Positions 32,057 to 41,558 are shown, numbered from the stretch's first letter. The stretch: DNA of 64,000 nucleotides from Desulfospira sp963664655 (GCA_963664655.2 OY761554.1:2604001-2668000), one strand, 5' to 3'. Notes: a model not told the origin generated them from the letters alone. Translations and numbers: made by a program.

Positions 32057-32626
32057 ATGAGCCAGAAACCATACAGCAAAGATGTGTGTCCCCCTTCCCA
32101 TTCATTTGCCCTGGATAATATTATCCGGCGCTGGTTCCAGAATCCCGGTAAAATTGTGGGAGAATACATCCGCCCCGGGGACACGGTTATCGACCTTGGG
32201 TGCGGTCCTGGATTTTTCACCATGGACATGGCCCGGATGGTCACGGAATCCGGCACGGTATATTCGGTGGATCTTCAAAAAGAAATGCTGGAAAAGGTTA
32301 GGAAAAAAGCCCTTAAGCAGGGCCTGGCAGACCGGATACGGTTCCACGAGTGCGCGGAAAATACCATTGGGCTGGACCGGAGCATCAAGGCGGATTTTAT
32401 CCTGGCCTATTACATGGTTCATGAGGTGCCGGACCCGGTGTCCTTTCTTGGGGAGGTCAAACCGCTGTTAAAATCAGGAGGCCGGTTTCTCCTGGTGGAG
32501 CCTGTATTTCATGTCAGCCGGGCCGCCTTTGAAACCCTTGAGCAGACCGTCCGGTCCCTGGGGTTTTCCATACAGGATACCCCTGCCAAAAAAGGAGGCC
32601 GCTGCCTGTTGTTGTCGGCCGCTTAA
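32057..32626 (+). CDS. Class I SAM-dependent methyltransferase
   Basis: A 189-residue Rossmann-fold methyltransferase. Motif I is DTVIDLGCGPGFFTMDMA near residue 42, motif II the acidic end of GTVYSVDLQ, and later LLKSGGRFLLVEPVFH. AGGAG precedes the ATG. The closest recognisable group is the methyltransferase-11/UbiE-like set; the small-molecule substrate is not predictable. It lies behind the MarR gene on the same strand, and its 3' end overlaps the convergent methyltransferase-like gene by four bases. Confidence 0.82.
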   Translation: MSQKPYSKDVCPPSHSFALDNIIRRWFQNPGKIVGEYIRPGDTVIDLGCGPGFFTMDMARMVTESGTVYSVDLQKEMLEKVRKKALKQGLADRIRFHECAENTIGLDRSIKADFILAYYMVHEVPDPVSFLGEVKPLLKSGGRFLLVEPVFHVSRAAFETLEQTVRSLGFSIQDTPAKKGGRCLLLSAA

Positions 32627-33282
32627 TCCATATATTCTCCCATGAGCAGCCGGTTTTTGGGAGTGATGGTTCCGGGGATTTTCTGGGTAAAAATCCGGTA
32701 TCCGCTTTGCCGGAGCCTCAAGGCCCGGACCGCATCCACGGCAAGGGATGTGTCCATCCAGCCCTCAAGAGACCCGGTGCTGGACCTTTGGGCATCGTGG
32801 CAGCAGGGCATGACCGCCACCCTTGCCCGGCCTTTTACGGCCTGGTCAATTACCCGGTCGGTAAGGTCTCCGCAGGCATGGGCGGACACCACCAGATCTT
32901 CAGGAAAAATTTCAATCTCCTGGAGGGGCTGTTCCAGGTATTGGATCCGGTGTTTCAGTCGTGGCCAGGTGTCTGTCAGCATCCCGGACAAGGTTTTGGC
33001 ATTGGGGGGGATATGGCGGTCAACGGCAAGGGCGGTTTTCGAAGAATCGTCCAGGATCAGCAGAATATGGGCCAGAAGCCCGTGGCCGCAGGCCAGGTCC
33101 AGGACACGGCCGCCCCGGAACTTTCGCCTTACCCGCCTGGCCAGTTCCCAGGATTCGTACAATTCTTTCCGGGGCAGGGTCCCGGCCCGGCACACGGCCC
33201 GGGCAATTTTATGGAACAGGCTGTTGCCGGGAAACAGGTCCTGCTGCCCCGGGGTCAGCCTGTTTTTAGATGACTTTTTCAA
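32623..33282 (-). CDS. Methyltransferase-like protein (GSTCD/METTL25-type fold)
   Basis: A 219-residue protein with a SAM-binding fold: GGRVLDLACGHGLLAHILL is motif I and TALAVDRHIPPNA the acidic loop. Further blocks are VVSAHACGDLTDRVID and VAVMPCCHDAQ. The ACGDLTD and MPCCH elements are typical of a methyltransferase group found with tRNA- or protein-modifying relatives, but no specific substrate is known. The 5' end abuts yvcK (18 bases from its stop), so it may be expressed in the yvcK transcript. Confidence 0.7.
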   Translation of the reverse strand: MKKSSKNRLTPGQQDLFPGNSLFHKIARAVCRAGTLPRKELYESWELARRVRRKFRGGRVLDLACGHGLLAHILLILDDSSKTALAVDRHIPPNAKTLSGMLTDTWPRLKHRIQYLEQPLQEIEIFPEDLVVSAHACGDLTDRVIDQAVKGRARVAVMPCCHDAQRSSTGSLEGWMDTSLAVDAVRALRLRQSGYRIFTQKIPGTITPKNRLLMGEYMD

Positions 33283-33300
33283 GACACCAGGGGCTGGATT

Positions 33301-34281
33301 CTAAGACCCAAAGATGATTTCCCGGATGACATGGGCCAGTTTCAAGGGGTCATGCCGGATGATGAAACCGTTTTCATCCAGAAGGTCTTTGACCAGGACG
33401 TCCCGGCCTTCCCAGCAGGGGTCTGTTTCATCCACCTGGACAAAATCGGATTTTTGTTCATGGTAGATGGAAAGGACGCTGGGGCCGGGTTTGTTATAAT
33501 TGCCGATGACCCCGTCCACCTGCCGGCCCAAGCGGTCCTCAAGCCCGGAAACAAAATCCTGGCCCGAAAAATTATGGGTTTCACCGAATTTGGTCATGAT
33601 GTTGACGATGTAATAGATCCGGGCACGGGTCAGGCGAAGGGCCTCTTTGACCCCGGGAACCAGTAGGTTGGGGATGATGCTGGTAAACAGGTCGCCGGGG
33701 CCGATGAAGATATAATCGGCATTTTCGATGGCGTTCAGAACCGGGGGGAAAACGGAAATGGTGTCATGGTGGTGGGGAACCAGAAAGACATCTTTGATCT
33801 GCTCTCTCTGGGTGCCCCGGGGAAGATCAATGGCCTCTTCCCCGTAAATCCGGCTGCCGTCGGTCAGTTCGGCCACCAGGGTGGCCCGGTCAATGGTCAC
33901 CGGCAGAATGGTGCCCTCCACTTCAAGTATTTCCGCAAGGGCGGCCACCCCTGTGGGAAAATTGCCCGTGTATCTGGACAGCATGGTCAGGAGCATGTTG
34001 CCGGCGGTATGCCCGGCCAGGCGCCGGTCCTTTTTAAACCGTTTGAGCAAAATAGAGCGGCAGGCCTGCTGATAAGGGGACAGGGCCAGGATACATTTTA
34101 AAATATCCCCGGGCGGCAGGATCCCAAGTTCATCCCTGAGCCGTCCGGTGCTGCCGCCTGAATCTACCATGGACACCACGGCCGTGGTGTGGGTATCTTC
34201 CAAATCCCTTAGTCCTGACAGCAGTACAAACTGGCCGCTGCCCCCGCCGATCGTAACGATCTGTTTATTTAGGTCTTCCAT
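33301..34281 (-). CDS. yvcK: YvcK/CofD-like gluconeogenesis factor
   Basis: A 326-residue protein of the YvcK family, which binds UDP-sugars and affects cell-wall precursor flow and growth on gluconeogenic carbon in other bacteria. The nucleotide-binding N-terminus IVTIGGGSGQFVLLSGLRD is diagnostic, with VSMVDSGGSTGRLRDELG and LPPGDILKCI following, plus FIGPGDLFTSIIPNLL. Length is normal. It is separated from the upstream ackA by a strong terminator, so it probably has its own promoter; the methyltransferase-like gene follows closely. Confidence 0.88.
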   Translation of the reverse strand: MEDLNKQIVTIGGGSGQFVLLSGLRDLEDTHTTAVVSMVDSGGSTGRLRDELGILPPGDILKCILALSPYQQACRSILLKRFKKDRRLAGHTAGNMLLTMLSRYTGNFPTGVAALAEILEVEGTILPVTIDRATLVAELTDGSRIYGEEAIDLPRGTQREQIKDVFLVPHHHDTISVFPPVLNAIENADYIFIGPGDLFTSIIPNLLVPGVKEALRLTRARIYYIVNIMTKFGETHNFSGQDFVSGLEDRLGRQVDGVIGNYNKPGPSVLSIYHEQKSDFVQVDETDPCWEGRDVLVKDLLDENGFIIRHDPLKLAHVIREIIFGS

Positions 34282-34354
34282 GAAAAATCCTGTCGTTGGG
34301 TGTAAACCGGCTTACGGGATAAGCCTATATCAGATCAGAAGGCAAATGTAACCC

Positions 34355-34400
34355 AAAAAAAACGCCCGGTCCGGGATTTTCCCGGGACGGGCGTTTTTTT
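34355..34400 (-). terminator. Strong intrinsic terminator between ackA and yvcK
   Basis: Stem AAAAAAACGCCCG / CGGGCGTTTTTTT with inner GTCCGGGA/TCCCGGGAC pairing. The A- and T-runs on the two sides allow action on either strand. Functionally it ends the ackA transcript. Confidence 0.9.
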
Positions 34401-34401
34401 A

Positions 34402-34480
34402 GGTTTTCAGGCTGAAGGCTGTTGGGTTGAAAGGAAGGGGGCCAATTTGAATGGCTGCTTCCTTTTGGCCTTCAGCCTAA
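34402..34480. repeat. Heptamer-type inverted repeat beyond ackA
   Basis: CAGGCTGAAGGC at the left pairs with GCCTTCAGCCT at the right, with further pairing AAAGGAAG/CTTCCTTT inside. Units of 7 bp (CAGGCTG, AAGGCTG) are visible. The right arm begins six bases after the ackA stop. The same motif (CCTTCAG-CTAAATC) lies beyond ilvC. Confidence 0.65.
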
Positions 34481-34485
34481 ATCCC

Positions 34486-35694
34486 TCAAGCCGCTGTCAG
34501 CTTCTTGCAGGCCATGGCAATTTCAAGTTCTTCGTTGGTGGGGACCACCCAGACCTGTACCGGGCTGTCCTCTGTGGAGATCCGGGCCTCTTTGCCGCGC
34601 AGGCCGTCATTGGCCTGCCGGTCTATGACGATGCCCAGGGATTCCAGGCCTTCCAGGCTTTTGGCCCGGGCCACCGGATCATTTTCCCCGATACCGGCGG
34701 TAAAGGCAATGGCATCCAGGCGGCCTAAGACCGCATAATAGGCCCCGATATATTTTTTGATACCATGGCACAGCATGTCAAGGGCAAGCCTGGCCCGGTC
34801 ATCCCCTTTTTCAATGGCCGTGTGGATGTCCCGCATGTCGTTCATGCCGCATATGCCCATAAGCCCGCTTTCCCGGTCCAGAACTGACTGAACCTCCCTG
34901 ATGGATTTGCCGGTCACATCGGTCAGGTAGGAGGGCAGGGCCGGGTCGATATCACCGCACCGTGTTCCCATGATCAGGCCGGCTGTCGGGGTCATGCCCA
35001 TGGAAGTTTCCTTGCAGGTCCCGCCGGATACCGCGGTCATGGAACTGCCGTTTCCCAGATGGCAGACAATGTTGTTCATCTTGCCGGGGTCCAGTCGGGC
35101 CAGCTGTGCCAGGCGCCGTGTCACGAACCGGTGGGAAGTGCCGTGATACCCGTAGCGGCGGACCTTGTGGCCGGTATAATAGGCTTCAGGGACGGCATAC
35201 CGGAAGGCATAATCGGGCAGGTCCTTGGCAAACTGAGTATCGAACACCGCCACGGAAGGGACGGCAGGAAACAGTTTCAAGGCTGCTTTGATCCCGTCCA
35301 GGTTGGCCGGGTTGTGCAGAGGGGCCAGGACACTGTTTTCCCTGATGCCTTCAACAACGGTATTGTCCACGATGCAGTTTTCCTTAAAGGTTTCTCCGCC
35401 CTGGACCACCCGGTGGCCAATGGCCTGAAGTTCCGAAGGGCTTTGAATCAAAGGGCGTTTCCCTTCCAGGAGCAGATGGGAGACCTTTTCAATGGCCTGG
35501 TCGTGGTTCTCAAAGGCCTGATTGATTTGAATTTTTTCTTTGTGGTCCGATTCCGGGTTCAGGATGTGGGTCAAGGCGGCATCGGGGCTGCCGATCCGTT
35601 CCACAAGGCCCGAACAGATGGCCCGGGTATCGGTCATATCAAAGAGTTTATATTTCAGGGATGACGACCCTGAATTAATCACCAAAACTTTCAT
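34486..35694 (-). CDS. ackA: Acetate kinase
   Basis: A 402-residue kinase converting acetyl phosphate plus ADP to acetate plus ATP. Family blocks are all present: VLVINSGSSSLKYKLFDM at the N-terminus, YGYHGTSHRFVTRR, NIVCHLGNGSSMTAV, MGTRCGDIDPALPSY and the C-terminal AFTAGIGENDP. Normal length. No phosphotransacetylase gene is adjacent. It supports substrate-level phosphorylation or acetate activation in an anaerobe that also carries the 2-oxoacid oxidoreductase nearby. Confidence 0.96.
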   Translation of the reverse strand: MKVLVINSGSSSLKYKLFDMTDTRAICSGLVERIGSPDAALTHILNPESDHKEKIQINQAFENHDQAIEKVSHLLLEGKRPLIQSPSELQAIGHRVVQGGETFKENCIVDNTVVEGIRENSVLAPLHNPANLDGIKAALKLFPAVPSVAVFDTQFAKDLPDYAFRYAVPEAYYTGHKVRRYGYHGTSHRFVTRRLAQLARLDPGKMNNIVCHLGNGSSMTAVSGGTCKETSMGMTPTAGLIMGTRCGDIDPALPSYLTDVTGKSIREVQSVLDRESGLMGICGMNDMRDIHTAIEKGDDRARLALDMLCHGIKKYIGAYYAVLGRLDAIAFTAGIGENDPVARAKSLEGLESLGIVIDRQANDGLRGKEARISTEDSPVQVWVVPTNEELEIAMACKKLTAA

Positions 35695-36099
35695 TTTTCA
35701 TCTTTCTCAATACGGTTAATTTTTAAGCAGGTTCCTCCCACAGGAGCGGGGATTCTATGTCCTTGGTAGCCTGGGGACCGCGTCTTTAGGGCGCCGGCGT
35801 CAAAGGAGCCTGGAAACACACCAAATATCCTCTCAGACAAGAACTGATTTATCAAGTGTTTTTTGCGTTTGGATTGGGTTGGTGTAAGGTCCCTATTTGG
35901 CTTTTTTTGGTTGACAACAGGCAAAATCCTGTCTTACAACAACGGTAAGCCAATGTTAAAAGGCATTTTGGGTAATGACATTTATCGTAATCCAGGGCAT
36001 CCATGTCTTGTTTGGGTCGGTCTGTTCGGGTTTCGCTATGATTTTCGGCACTAAATAAACATCGTCTTTAACCGATTAACCGCATAAAGCACGAAAAAA
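35695..36099. other. Divergent ackA / hybrid-kinase intergenic region
   Basis: 405 bases with no gene. Contains a good plus-strand promoter candidate: TTGACA at 35911-35916, a 17-base spacer, TTACAA at 35934-35939. The short inverted pair ACAGG/CCTGT lies in its spacer. The leader to the hybrid kinase would be about 155 bases. The ackA promoter must lie on the left part, but none is obvious. Confidence 0.4.
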
Positions 36100-39000
36100 A
36101 TGATAACTCGGATCAGAAAATTCAAACAGCACATGCGGCAGACCATTGCCACGCGCTTGTTCATATGGGTTTGTTCCATTTATCTTGCGGTTTCATTGTT
36201 TGCCACGGCCTGTTATCTGGCCGGGGTATACTCCAATGCCCAGAAAAACATCATCGCCGAAATGAAGGCGATCAACCATACCCTTTCCGACGGCATATCG
36301 CGGGCGCTCTGGATGATCAGCCCGGGCCAGCTGCGGGCCCAGGTCAAAGGGATTCCCAATATTCCCTTTATCGTCGGTGTCACCGTGGAATCGGATACGT
36401 CTGAGACCGTTTCCTACGGCCTTACACCCGATACAATGCCTGAAAAATCCGATACCTCAGGGCCCATTGACCGGTTTTCCCGCCACGTTTCCCTGTTTCA
36501 GTACACGGCCCCCCTGGTGTATAAAGGGGATGGACAAGGGGATACACAGGATACCGTTGTGGGCCGGATCACTTTTTATTCCAACCATGCCGCAGTCTGG
36601 CAACGGGTTAAATACAGTTTTATTTCCATCATCGTCATTGTGCTGATCCTCATGGTTGCCCTGTTTCTAGTGTTTTTCAGTGTCAGCCATGTCCTGTTGA
36701 GCCGTCCGCTTTACCAACTGACAGAGGCGTGCCGGAAACTGGATATTAAGAATCTGGGCAACATCGCCGTTGACCTGGACATGTCAAGGCACGACGAGTT
36801 GTCGGTTCTGGGCCGAACCTTTAACGCCATGGTGAAAAATCTCGATCACTCCAACCGGGAACTCAACGAGATTCATCAAAAGTATACGACAAGGCTCGAA
36901 CATCAGGTAAAAGAACGGACCGCTGAACTGCAAAAAACCAATGTGGAACTGGACACTATTTTTCAGAACAGCCAGGTGGGCATGATGCTGATCCGGGGGG
37001 GGCGGACCATTGTCCGGGCCAACCAGCGGCTTGCCGATATTTTCGGGTATGAGACCCCCGATGAGATGATCGGGCTTTCCACCGAGGGAGGCCACCTGTC
37101 TGAGACCCATTACCAGGATTTTGGCAACCGGTTTTACAACACCCTTAAACTCGGGGATCAGATACAGGTGGAGCATCAGTTCCGCCGGGCCGACCAGGAG
37201 GTGATCTGGTGCCTGCTGTACGGCAAGGCCCTTGACACTGCCCATCCTCCGGATCTGGACAAAGGCGTTGTCTGGGTGGTGGATGATATCACCTCCCGGA
37301 AAACCATGGAGCAGGAGGTGATCCGGGAACGGGAACGGGCGGAACAGGCCAGGAAGGAAGCGGAAAAGGCCAATCAGTATAAAAGCGATTTTCTGGCCAA
37401 TATGAGCCATGAGATCAGAACGCCCATGAACGCCATCACCGGGATGACCTACCTGTTGAAACAAAAGGCCCTGACCCCTGAGCAGGCGGAGTATGTCCGG
37501 AAAATAGAAAGTTCGTCCAATGCCCTTTTACGGCTGATCAACGATATCCTGGATTTTTCGAAAATTGAAGCCGGCAAACTTGAAATAGAACATGTAAAGT
37601 TTGATCTGCATACCGTCATTGAGAGCGTGGCCAATCTTCTGGAAATAAAGGCCGTGGAAAAGGGGCTTGATTTCATTGTCTCCTACGATCCCGGGCTGAA
37701 CATGAACCGGTATGGCGATTCCTTGCGCATCGGGCAGATCCTGACCAACCTGGCCGGCAATTCTATCAAGTTTACGGAAAAAGGGGAGGTGGGGATCTAC
37801 ATCAGCCGGACCCAGGAGGACCGGGTCCGGTTTGAGGTGCGGGACACGGGGATCGGCATGACCCCGGAACAGCAGGCAAAGTTGTTTCAGTCCTTTTCCC
37901 AGGCCGATACCAGCACCACCCGGAAATACGGGGGCACCGGCCTGGGGCTGGCCATTTCAAGACAGCTGGTCAGCATCATGGGCGGAAAAATTCAGGCCAA
38001 GAGCCAATTGGGCAAAGGCAGCACCTTTCTGTTTGAGCTGACTTTGGAAGAACAGCAGGAAGTCAAGGTCCCGGCTCAGCTGTTCAAGGACAAGCGGGTG
38101 CTGATCGTGGAAGATACGCCCTCATGGCAGGAAGTCCTGTCCCGGATGATCGGCCATTACGGCATTGTGCCCGAAGTGGTGGGCACCGGGGAGGAGGCCC
38201 TGGCCCTCATGTCCGGCACAGGCCATGGCTTTGACCTGGTTTTGATGGACTGGCTCCTGCCCGGCATGGACGGCATTGAAACCACCAAGCGGATCAAAAC
38301 AGACTGTGCCGTGCTGCCGGCAACCATCATCATGATATCGGCCTACCGGAAAGAAACCATTGCCCGGGCCGCAAAGGCCGTGGGCATTGATATATTCCTT
38401 GAAAAGCCGGTCAACCCTTCGGTGTTGAATGATGTCCTCATTGAAACCTTTGGCGAGGGTGTAAAGACCGATAAACACTGGCTGGCCAGCGCGTCTTCCT
38501 TAAAAGACGAGATCACCTCCCTTAAGGGGAGCACCATCCTTTTGGTGGAAGACAATGCCATGAACCGGGAAATTATTCACGGCATGCTCGATCACAGCGG
38601 TATCCATATTGAGGATGCCGAGGATGGGCGAAAAGGGGTCTCGCTGTACCAGGCAGATCCTGAACGGTACGAATTGGTCCTCATGGATATTCAGATGCCT
38701 GAAATGGACGGGTATGAGGCGACCCGAAGGATAAGAATGCTGAATCCAAAAATTCCCATTGTCGCCCTGACGGCCAACGCCATGATCCAGGATATTCGCC
38801 GTACCCAGCAGGCCGGGATGAATGAACATTTAAACAAGCCCGTTGATGTGGAAAAACTGTTTACGGCCCTGCTGGCCTATATTTCTAAAAAGTGCGAGCC
38901 GGTGGTCAGCGCAGATTCACAGCCGGTTGAAGACCATGCCGCCCAATTCTCAGGATTTAAATGTGTTGACACAGAGTCAGGGCTTGGTAGAATTATGGGA

Positions 39001-39519
39001 GACACAAAGCTGTATATTAAACTCCTGAATGATTTTGTGGGACAATATGAAGATGCGGGGAACAGGCTGCCCGGTTTGATGGAAGAAAACCCGGACGAGG
39101 CCCGGCGCCTGATCCATACCATCAAAGGACTGTCGGCAAGCATCGGTGCGGGATCGCTTCACAAAGCCGCTGAAGAACTGGAAGCCGGCTGGACCGATGA
39201 CTTGATTTCGCAATTTGGCAGGCATCTGGCCGAAATCATAACGGACATTAAGGAAAATATCCCTGTTTCCGGCGATAAAACAGCACCGGCAGCGGATAAA
39301 CAGTTCCTGGATCAGCAAACCCGCCGGAATCTGATAGAGCGGTTAATGGATGGCGTGAAACGAAAAAGGCCGCGGCTGATTCATCCGGTGATAGAGGAAT
39401 TTGAAGCCTATGCACTGTCCGGTGAAGACCGTCAAATGATGGCGGATCTCAAATCATGGACCGGCAAGTATAAATTTAAAGAGGCCCTGGCCATTCTGGA
39501 AGGATGTGACGATGAATGA
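36100..39519 (+). CDS. Hybrid sensor histidine kinase (HAMP-PAS-HisKA-HATPase-REC-REC-HPt)
   Basis: A 1139-residue membrane sensor. TM1 (about 18-43) and TM2 (about 172-200) bracket a ~125-residue periplasmic sensor; HAMP and a coiled coil (LEHQVKERTAELQKTN) lead to a PAS domain (about 285-400). HisKA has phospho-acceptor H437 in SHEIRTPMNAI. The HATPase shows RIGQILTNLAGNSIKF, DTGIGMTPEQ and GGTGLGLAIS. Two receivers follow, with D717 (VLMDWLLPG) and D863 (VLMDIQMPE), and an HPt domain with H1006 (RLIHTIKGLSASIG). This is an unorthodox phosphorelay. The signal is unknown. The next gene, a receiver-GGDEF protein overlapping by 14 bases, is the probable partner. Confidence 0.93.
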   Translation: MITRIRKFKQHMRQTIATRLFIWVCSIYLAVSLFATACYLAGVYSNAQKNIIAEMKAINHTLSDGISRALWMISPGQLRAQVKGIPNIPFIVGVTVESDTSETVSYGLTPDTMPEKSDTSGPIDRFSRHVSLFQYTAPLVYKGDGQGDTQDTVVGRITFYSNHAAVWQRVKYSFISIIVIVLILMVALFLVFFSVSHVLLSRPLYQLTEACRKLDIKNLGNIAVDLDMSRHDELSVLGRTFNAMVKNLDHSNRELNEIHQKYTTRLEHQVKERTAELQKTNVELDTIFQNSQVGMMLIRGGRTIVRANQRLADIFGYETPDEMIGLSTEGGHLSETHYQDFGNRFYNTLKLGDQIQVEHQFRRADQEVIWCLLYGKALDTAHPPDLDKGVVWVVDDITSRKTMEQEVIRERERAEQARKEAEKANQYKSDFLANMSHEIRTPMNAITGMTYLLKQKALTPEQAEYVRKIESSSNALLRLINDILDFSKIEAGKLEIEHVKFDLHTVIESVANLLEIKAVEKGLDFIVSYDPGLNMNRYGDSLRIGQILTNLAGNSIKFTEKGEVGIYISRTQEDRVRFEVRDTGIGMTPEQQAKLFQSFSQADTSTTRKYGGTGLGLAISRQLVSIMGGKIQAKSQLGKGSTFLFELTLEEQQEVKVPAQLFKDKRVLIVEDTPSWQEVLSRMIGHYGIVPEVVGTGEEALALMSGTGHGFDLVLMDWLLPGMDGIETTKRIKTDCAVLPATIIMISAYRKETIARAAKAVGIDIFLEKPVNPSVLNDVLIETFGEGVKTDKHWLASASSLKDEITSLKGSTILLVEDNAMNREIIHGMLDHSGIHIEDAEDGRKGVSLYQADPERYELVLMDIQMPEMDGYEATRRIRMLNPKIPIVALTANAMIQDIRRTQQAGMNEHLNKPVDVEKLFTALLAYISKKCEPVVSADSQPVEDHAAQFSGFKCVDTESGLGRIMGDTKLYIKLLNDFVGQYEDAGNRLPGLMEENPDEARRLIHTIKGLSASIGAGSLHKAAEELEAGWTDDLISQFGRHLAEIITDIKENIPVSGDKTAPAADKQFLDQQTRRNLIERLMDGVKRKRPRLIHPVIEEFEAYALSGEDRQMMADLKSWTGKYKFKEALAILEGCDDE

Positions 39520-40405
39520 TGAAAAGAGTCAGAAAACCGTTCTGGTGGTGGACGATACAGAAAGCAATCTGGATATGGTTCTGGCAATTCTTCAGGATTA
39601 TGATGTGATCCCGTGTACGTCGGGTGCAGACGCGCTGAGCATTATGAAGGAGGAACCCGTCGACCTGGTCCTTTTGGATATTCTCATGCCTGAAATGGAC
39701 GGGTATACGGTTTGCACCAGGTTAAAATCCGATGTGTCTACCCAGGAAATTCCGATTATATTTATCACGGCCAAAACCGACGAGGAAAGCATTGAAAAGG
39801 CCTATGAACTCGGCGGGGCGGACTATGTAACCAAACCCTTTAAACCCAAGGAACTGCTGGCCAGGGTAAAGGTTCAGCTCAGGCTTCAGGACGTGATCCG
39901 GGAACTGGATTTTCTGGCCACACGGGATAACCTGACCGGCCTTTATAACCGGAGAAAATTTTTTGAACTCGGGGAAGTGCTGTTTAACGACGCTGCCGAA
40001 AATCTGTATGCCCTGATGATTGATATCGACCATTTCAAGAAAATCAACGATCAATACGGGCACAGCGTCGGGGACATCGCCTTGAAAAAGGTGACGTCGG
40101 TTATTTCGGATATGGTGCCGCCCGATGCCGTGTTCGGCCGCCTGGGCGGCGAAGAATTTGCCGTGCTGTTCTTATCTGAAAACCATGACACCACCATGGA
40201 GATAACGTCTAAAATTCTAAAGACCGTTGCCGAGGCCACGATTCCCTTAAAAGACGGCAGTTCGTTTTCCTGCACGATCTCCATCGGCGTGGCCTGTAAA
40301 CAGGACACCACCTCTTCCATTGACGGCTTGCTCAAAGATGCGGACATGACCCTTTATGAAGCCAAGGAAAGCGGGCGGAACAAGAGCATCTTCCGGGAAC
40401 GTTAA
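39506..40405 (+). CDS. Response regulator with diguanylate cyclase (REC-GGDEF) output
   Basis: A 299-residue protein. The receiver domain (residues 1-130) has acceptor D58 in VLLDILMPE and the conserved lysine in YVTKPFKPKE. The GGDEF domain (about 135-299) has the active-site signature GGEEF at 214-218 and the substrate region DIDHFKKINDQYGH. It should make cyclic di-GMP from GTP when phosphorylated. No RxxD inhibitory site is obvious upstream of GGEEF. Its start overlaps the hybrid kinase gene by 14 bases, indicating one operon and a shared signalling path. Confidence 0.93.
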   Translation: MTMNDEKSQKTVLVVDDTESNLDMVLAILQDYDVIPCTSGADALSIMKEEPVDLVLLDILMPEMDGYTVCTRLKSDVSTQEIPIIFITAKTDEESIEKAYELGGADYVTKPFKPKELLARVKVQLRLQDVIRELDFLATRDNLTGLYNRRKFFELGEVLFNDAAENLYALMIDIDHFKKINDQYGHSVGDIALKKVTSVISDMVPPDAVFGRLGGEEFAVLFLSENHDTTMEITSKILKTVAEATIPLKDGSSFSCTISIGVACKQDTTSSIDGLLKDADMTLYEAKESGRNKSIFRER

Positions 40406-40713
40406 GTAAATGGATTGAATATCAGTTCCTCTCCTGTGGCATAATAAACCACAGGCTGGTCTTTGTCATCCACCACGGTGATGTTGACCAAACTGCCTTC
40501 GGAAATGCCCTCTTGGGCGGGTTTGCCGGCCATGGACAGTTTCCAGGCGTACCGCCAGGCCCTGACATCAGAGTCAAACAGCTTTTCTTCGGCAGTGGGC
40601 AGGACATCTGTTTCAAGCTTGCCGTCTTTCATCTGCTGGAACCGGACCTTGAATCCCCCGGGTTTGACAATCCAGCTGTTGTTAACCAATTCCTGTGCCT
40701 GGGACAGTTTCAT
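40402..40713 (-). CDS. Conserved small protein of unknown function, coupled to MscS-like gene
   Basis: A 103-residue soluble protein with no signal peptide or membrane segment and no family I recognise. Features: a mixed charged composition, SWIVKPGGFKVRFQQMKDG near the N-terminus, and a predicted beta-rich C-terminus (LVNITVVDDKDQPVVYYATG). The start overlaps the stop of the mechanosensitive-channel gene by four bases (ATGA), so it is co-translated and may act with the channel. Its 3' end overlaps the convergent diguanylate cyclase gene by four bases. Confidence 0.65.
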   Translation of the reverse strand: MKLSQAQELVNNSWIVKPGGFKVRFQQMKDGKLETDVLPTAEEKLFDSDVRAWRYAWKLSMAGKPAQEGISEGSLVNITVVDDKDQPVVYYATGEELIFNPFT

Positions 40714-41558
40714 AATTCATCTCCTGGGGATTCATCCATAAAGGGGGATTCAATGACGCCGCCTTGCTTCCGGTCAAAGTGGACATCCATCTGGGGATAG
40801 GCAAACTTGATGCCTTCGTGGTCAAACCGGAGTTTGATTTTTTCAAGCATTTCACACCGGGTGGCCCAGTATTTGATGTTATCCACCCAGCAGCGGCCCC
40901 CCATCCTGACCCCGCTGGAATCCAGCTCCAATACATAAACCTTTGGCAGGGGTTTGGTTTTTATTCTGGCATCGGCTCTCATCAGCGCCTCTAAGGTCTG
41001 CTTGGCCTTTAAAATATCCTGGTCGTAACCAATGGTGAAATCCAGTTTTATGCGCCGGGTCTGGGTGAAGTGGTAATTGATGACAATATCATCTAAAATC
41101 TGCCGGTTGGGCACGAAAAACGTCTTGCCGTCAAATGTCCTTAACCGGGTATTGAGAACGGTGGTGGCCTCCACTTTGCCCAACAGATCGCCAATCATCA
41201 CCGTATTGCCCACCTTGAAGGGCAGGGTCGGTAAAAGGGGGCGAAACACCACGATAATGCCGATGCCAGACAGGACCAGGATCATCATAAAGGCAATCAA
41301 AGGGCCTGGTTTGGCACCGATTTCCATGGCCGCGGCCGTGATGACCACCGATAAAAGAAAAATGCCCACGCTGTTGGCGATGATGGAAATGACGGCGGGT
41401 TTCTGAGTGAATCGGCCCACCAGGTGTTTTAACCCTTTGATGACCCATTTGGTCAAAAAAAGGCCCGCGATCAGGATGGCCAGGGCCACAATCATTTCAA
41501 GGCCGTGGTTCTGCATCAACTGCCCCATTTCCCTGTATCGAGTAAAGCGATCTTCCAT
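40710..41558 (-). CDS. MscS-family mechanosensitive ion channel
   Basis: A 282-residue membrane protein. Three transmembrane segments are visible: about 17-38 (MIVALAILIAGLFLTKWVI), 58-80 (IIANSVGIFLLSVVITAAAM) and the pore-lining helix about 84-110 (GPLIAFMMILVLSGIGIIVV). The beta domain follows, with PFKVGNTVMIGDLLGKVEAT, TRLRTFDGKTFFVPNRQILDD and the C-terminal alpha/beta vestibule. It protects against osmotic downshock. The pore helix is less Ala/Gly-rich than in E. coli MscS. Translationally coupled to a 103-residue unknown protein. Confidence 0.88.
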   Translation of the reverse strand: MEDRFTRYREMGQLMQNHGLEMIVALAILIAGLFLTKWVIKGLKHLVGRFTQKPAVISIIANSVGIFLLSVVITAAAMEIGAKPGPLIAFMMILVLSGIGIIVVFRPLLPTLPFKVGNTVMIGDLLGKVEATTVLNTRLRTFDGKTFFVPNRQILDDIVINYHFTQTRRIKLDFTIGYDQDILKAKQTLEALMRADARIKTKPLPKVYVLELDSSGVRMGGRCWVDNIKYWATRCEMLEKIKLRFDHEGIKFAYPQMDVHFDRKQGGVIESPFMDESPGDEL

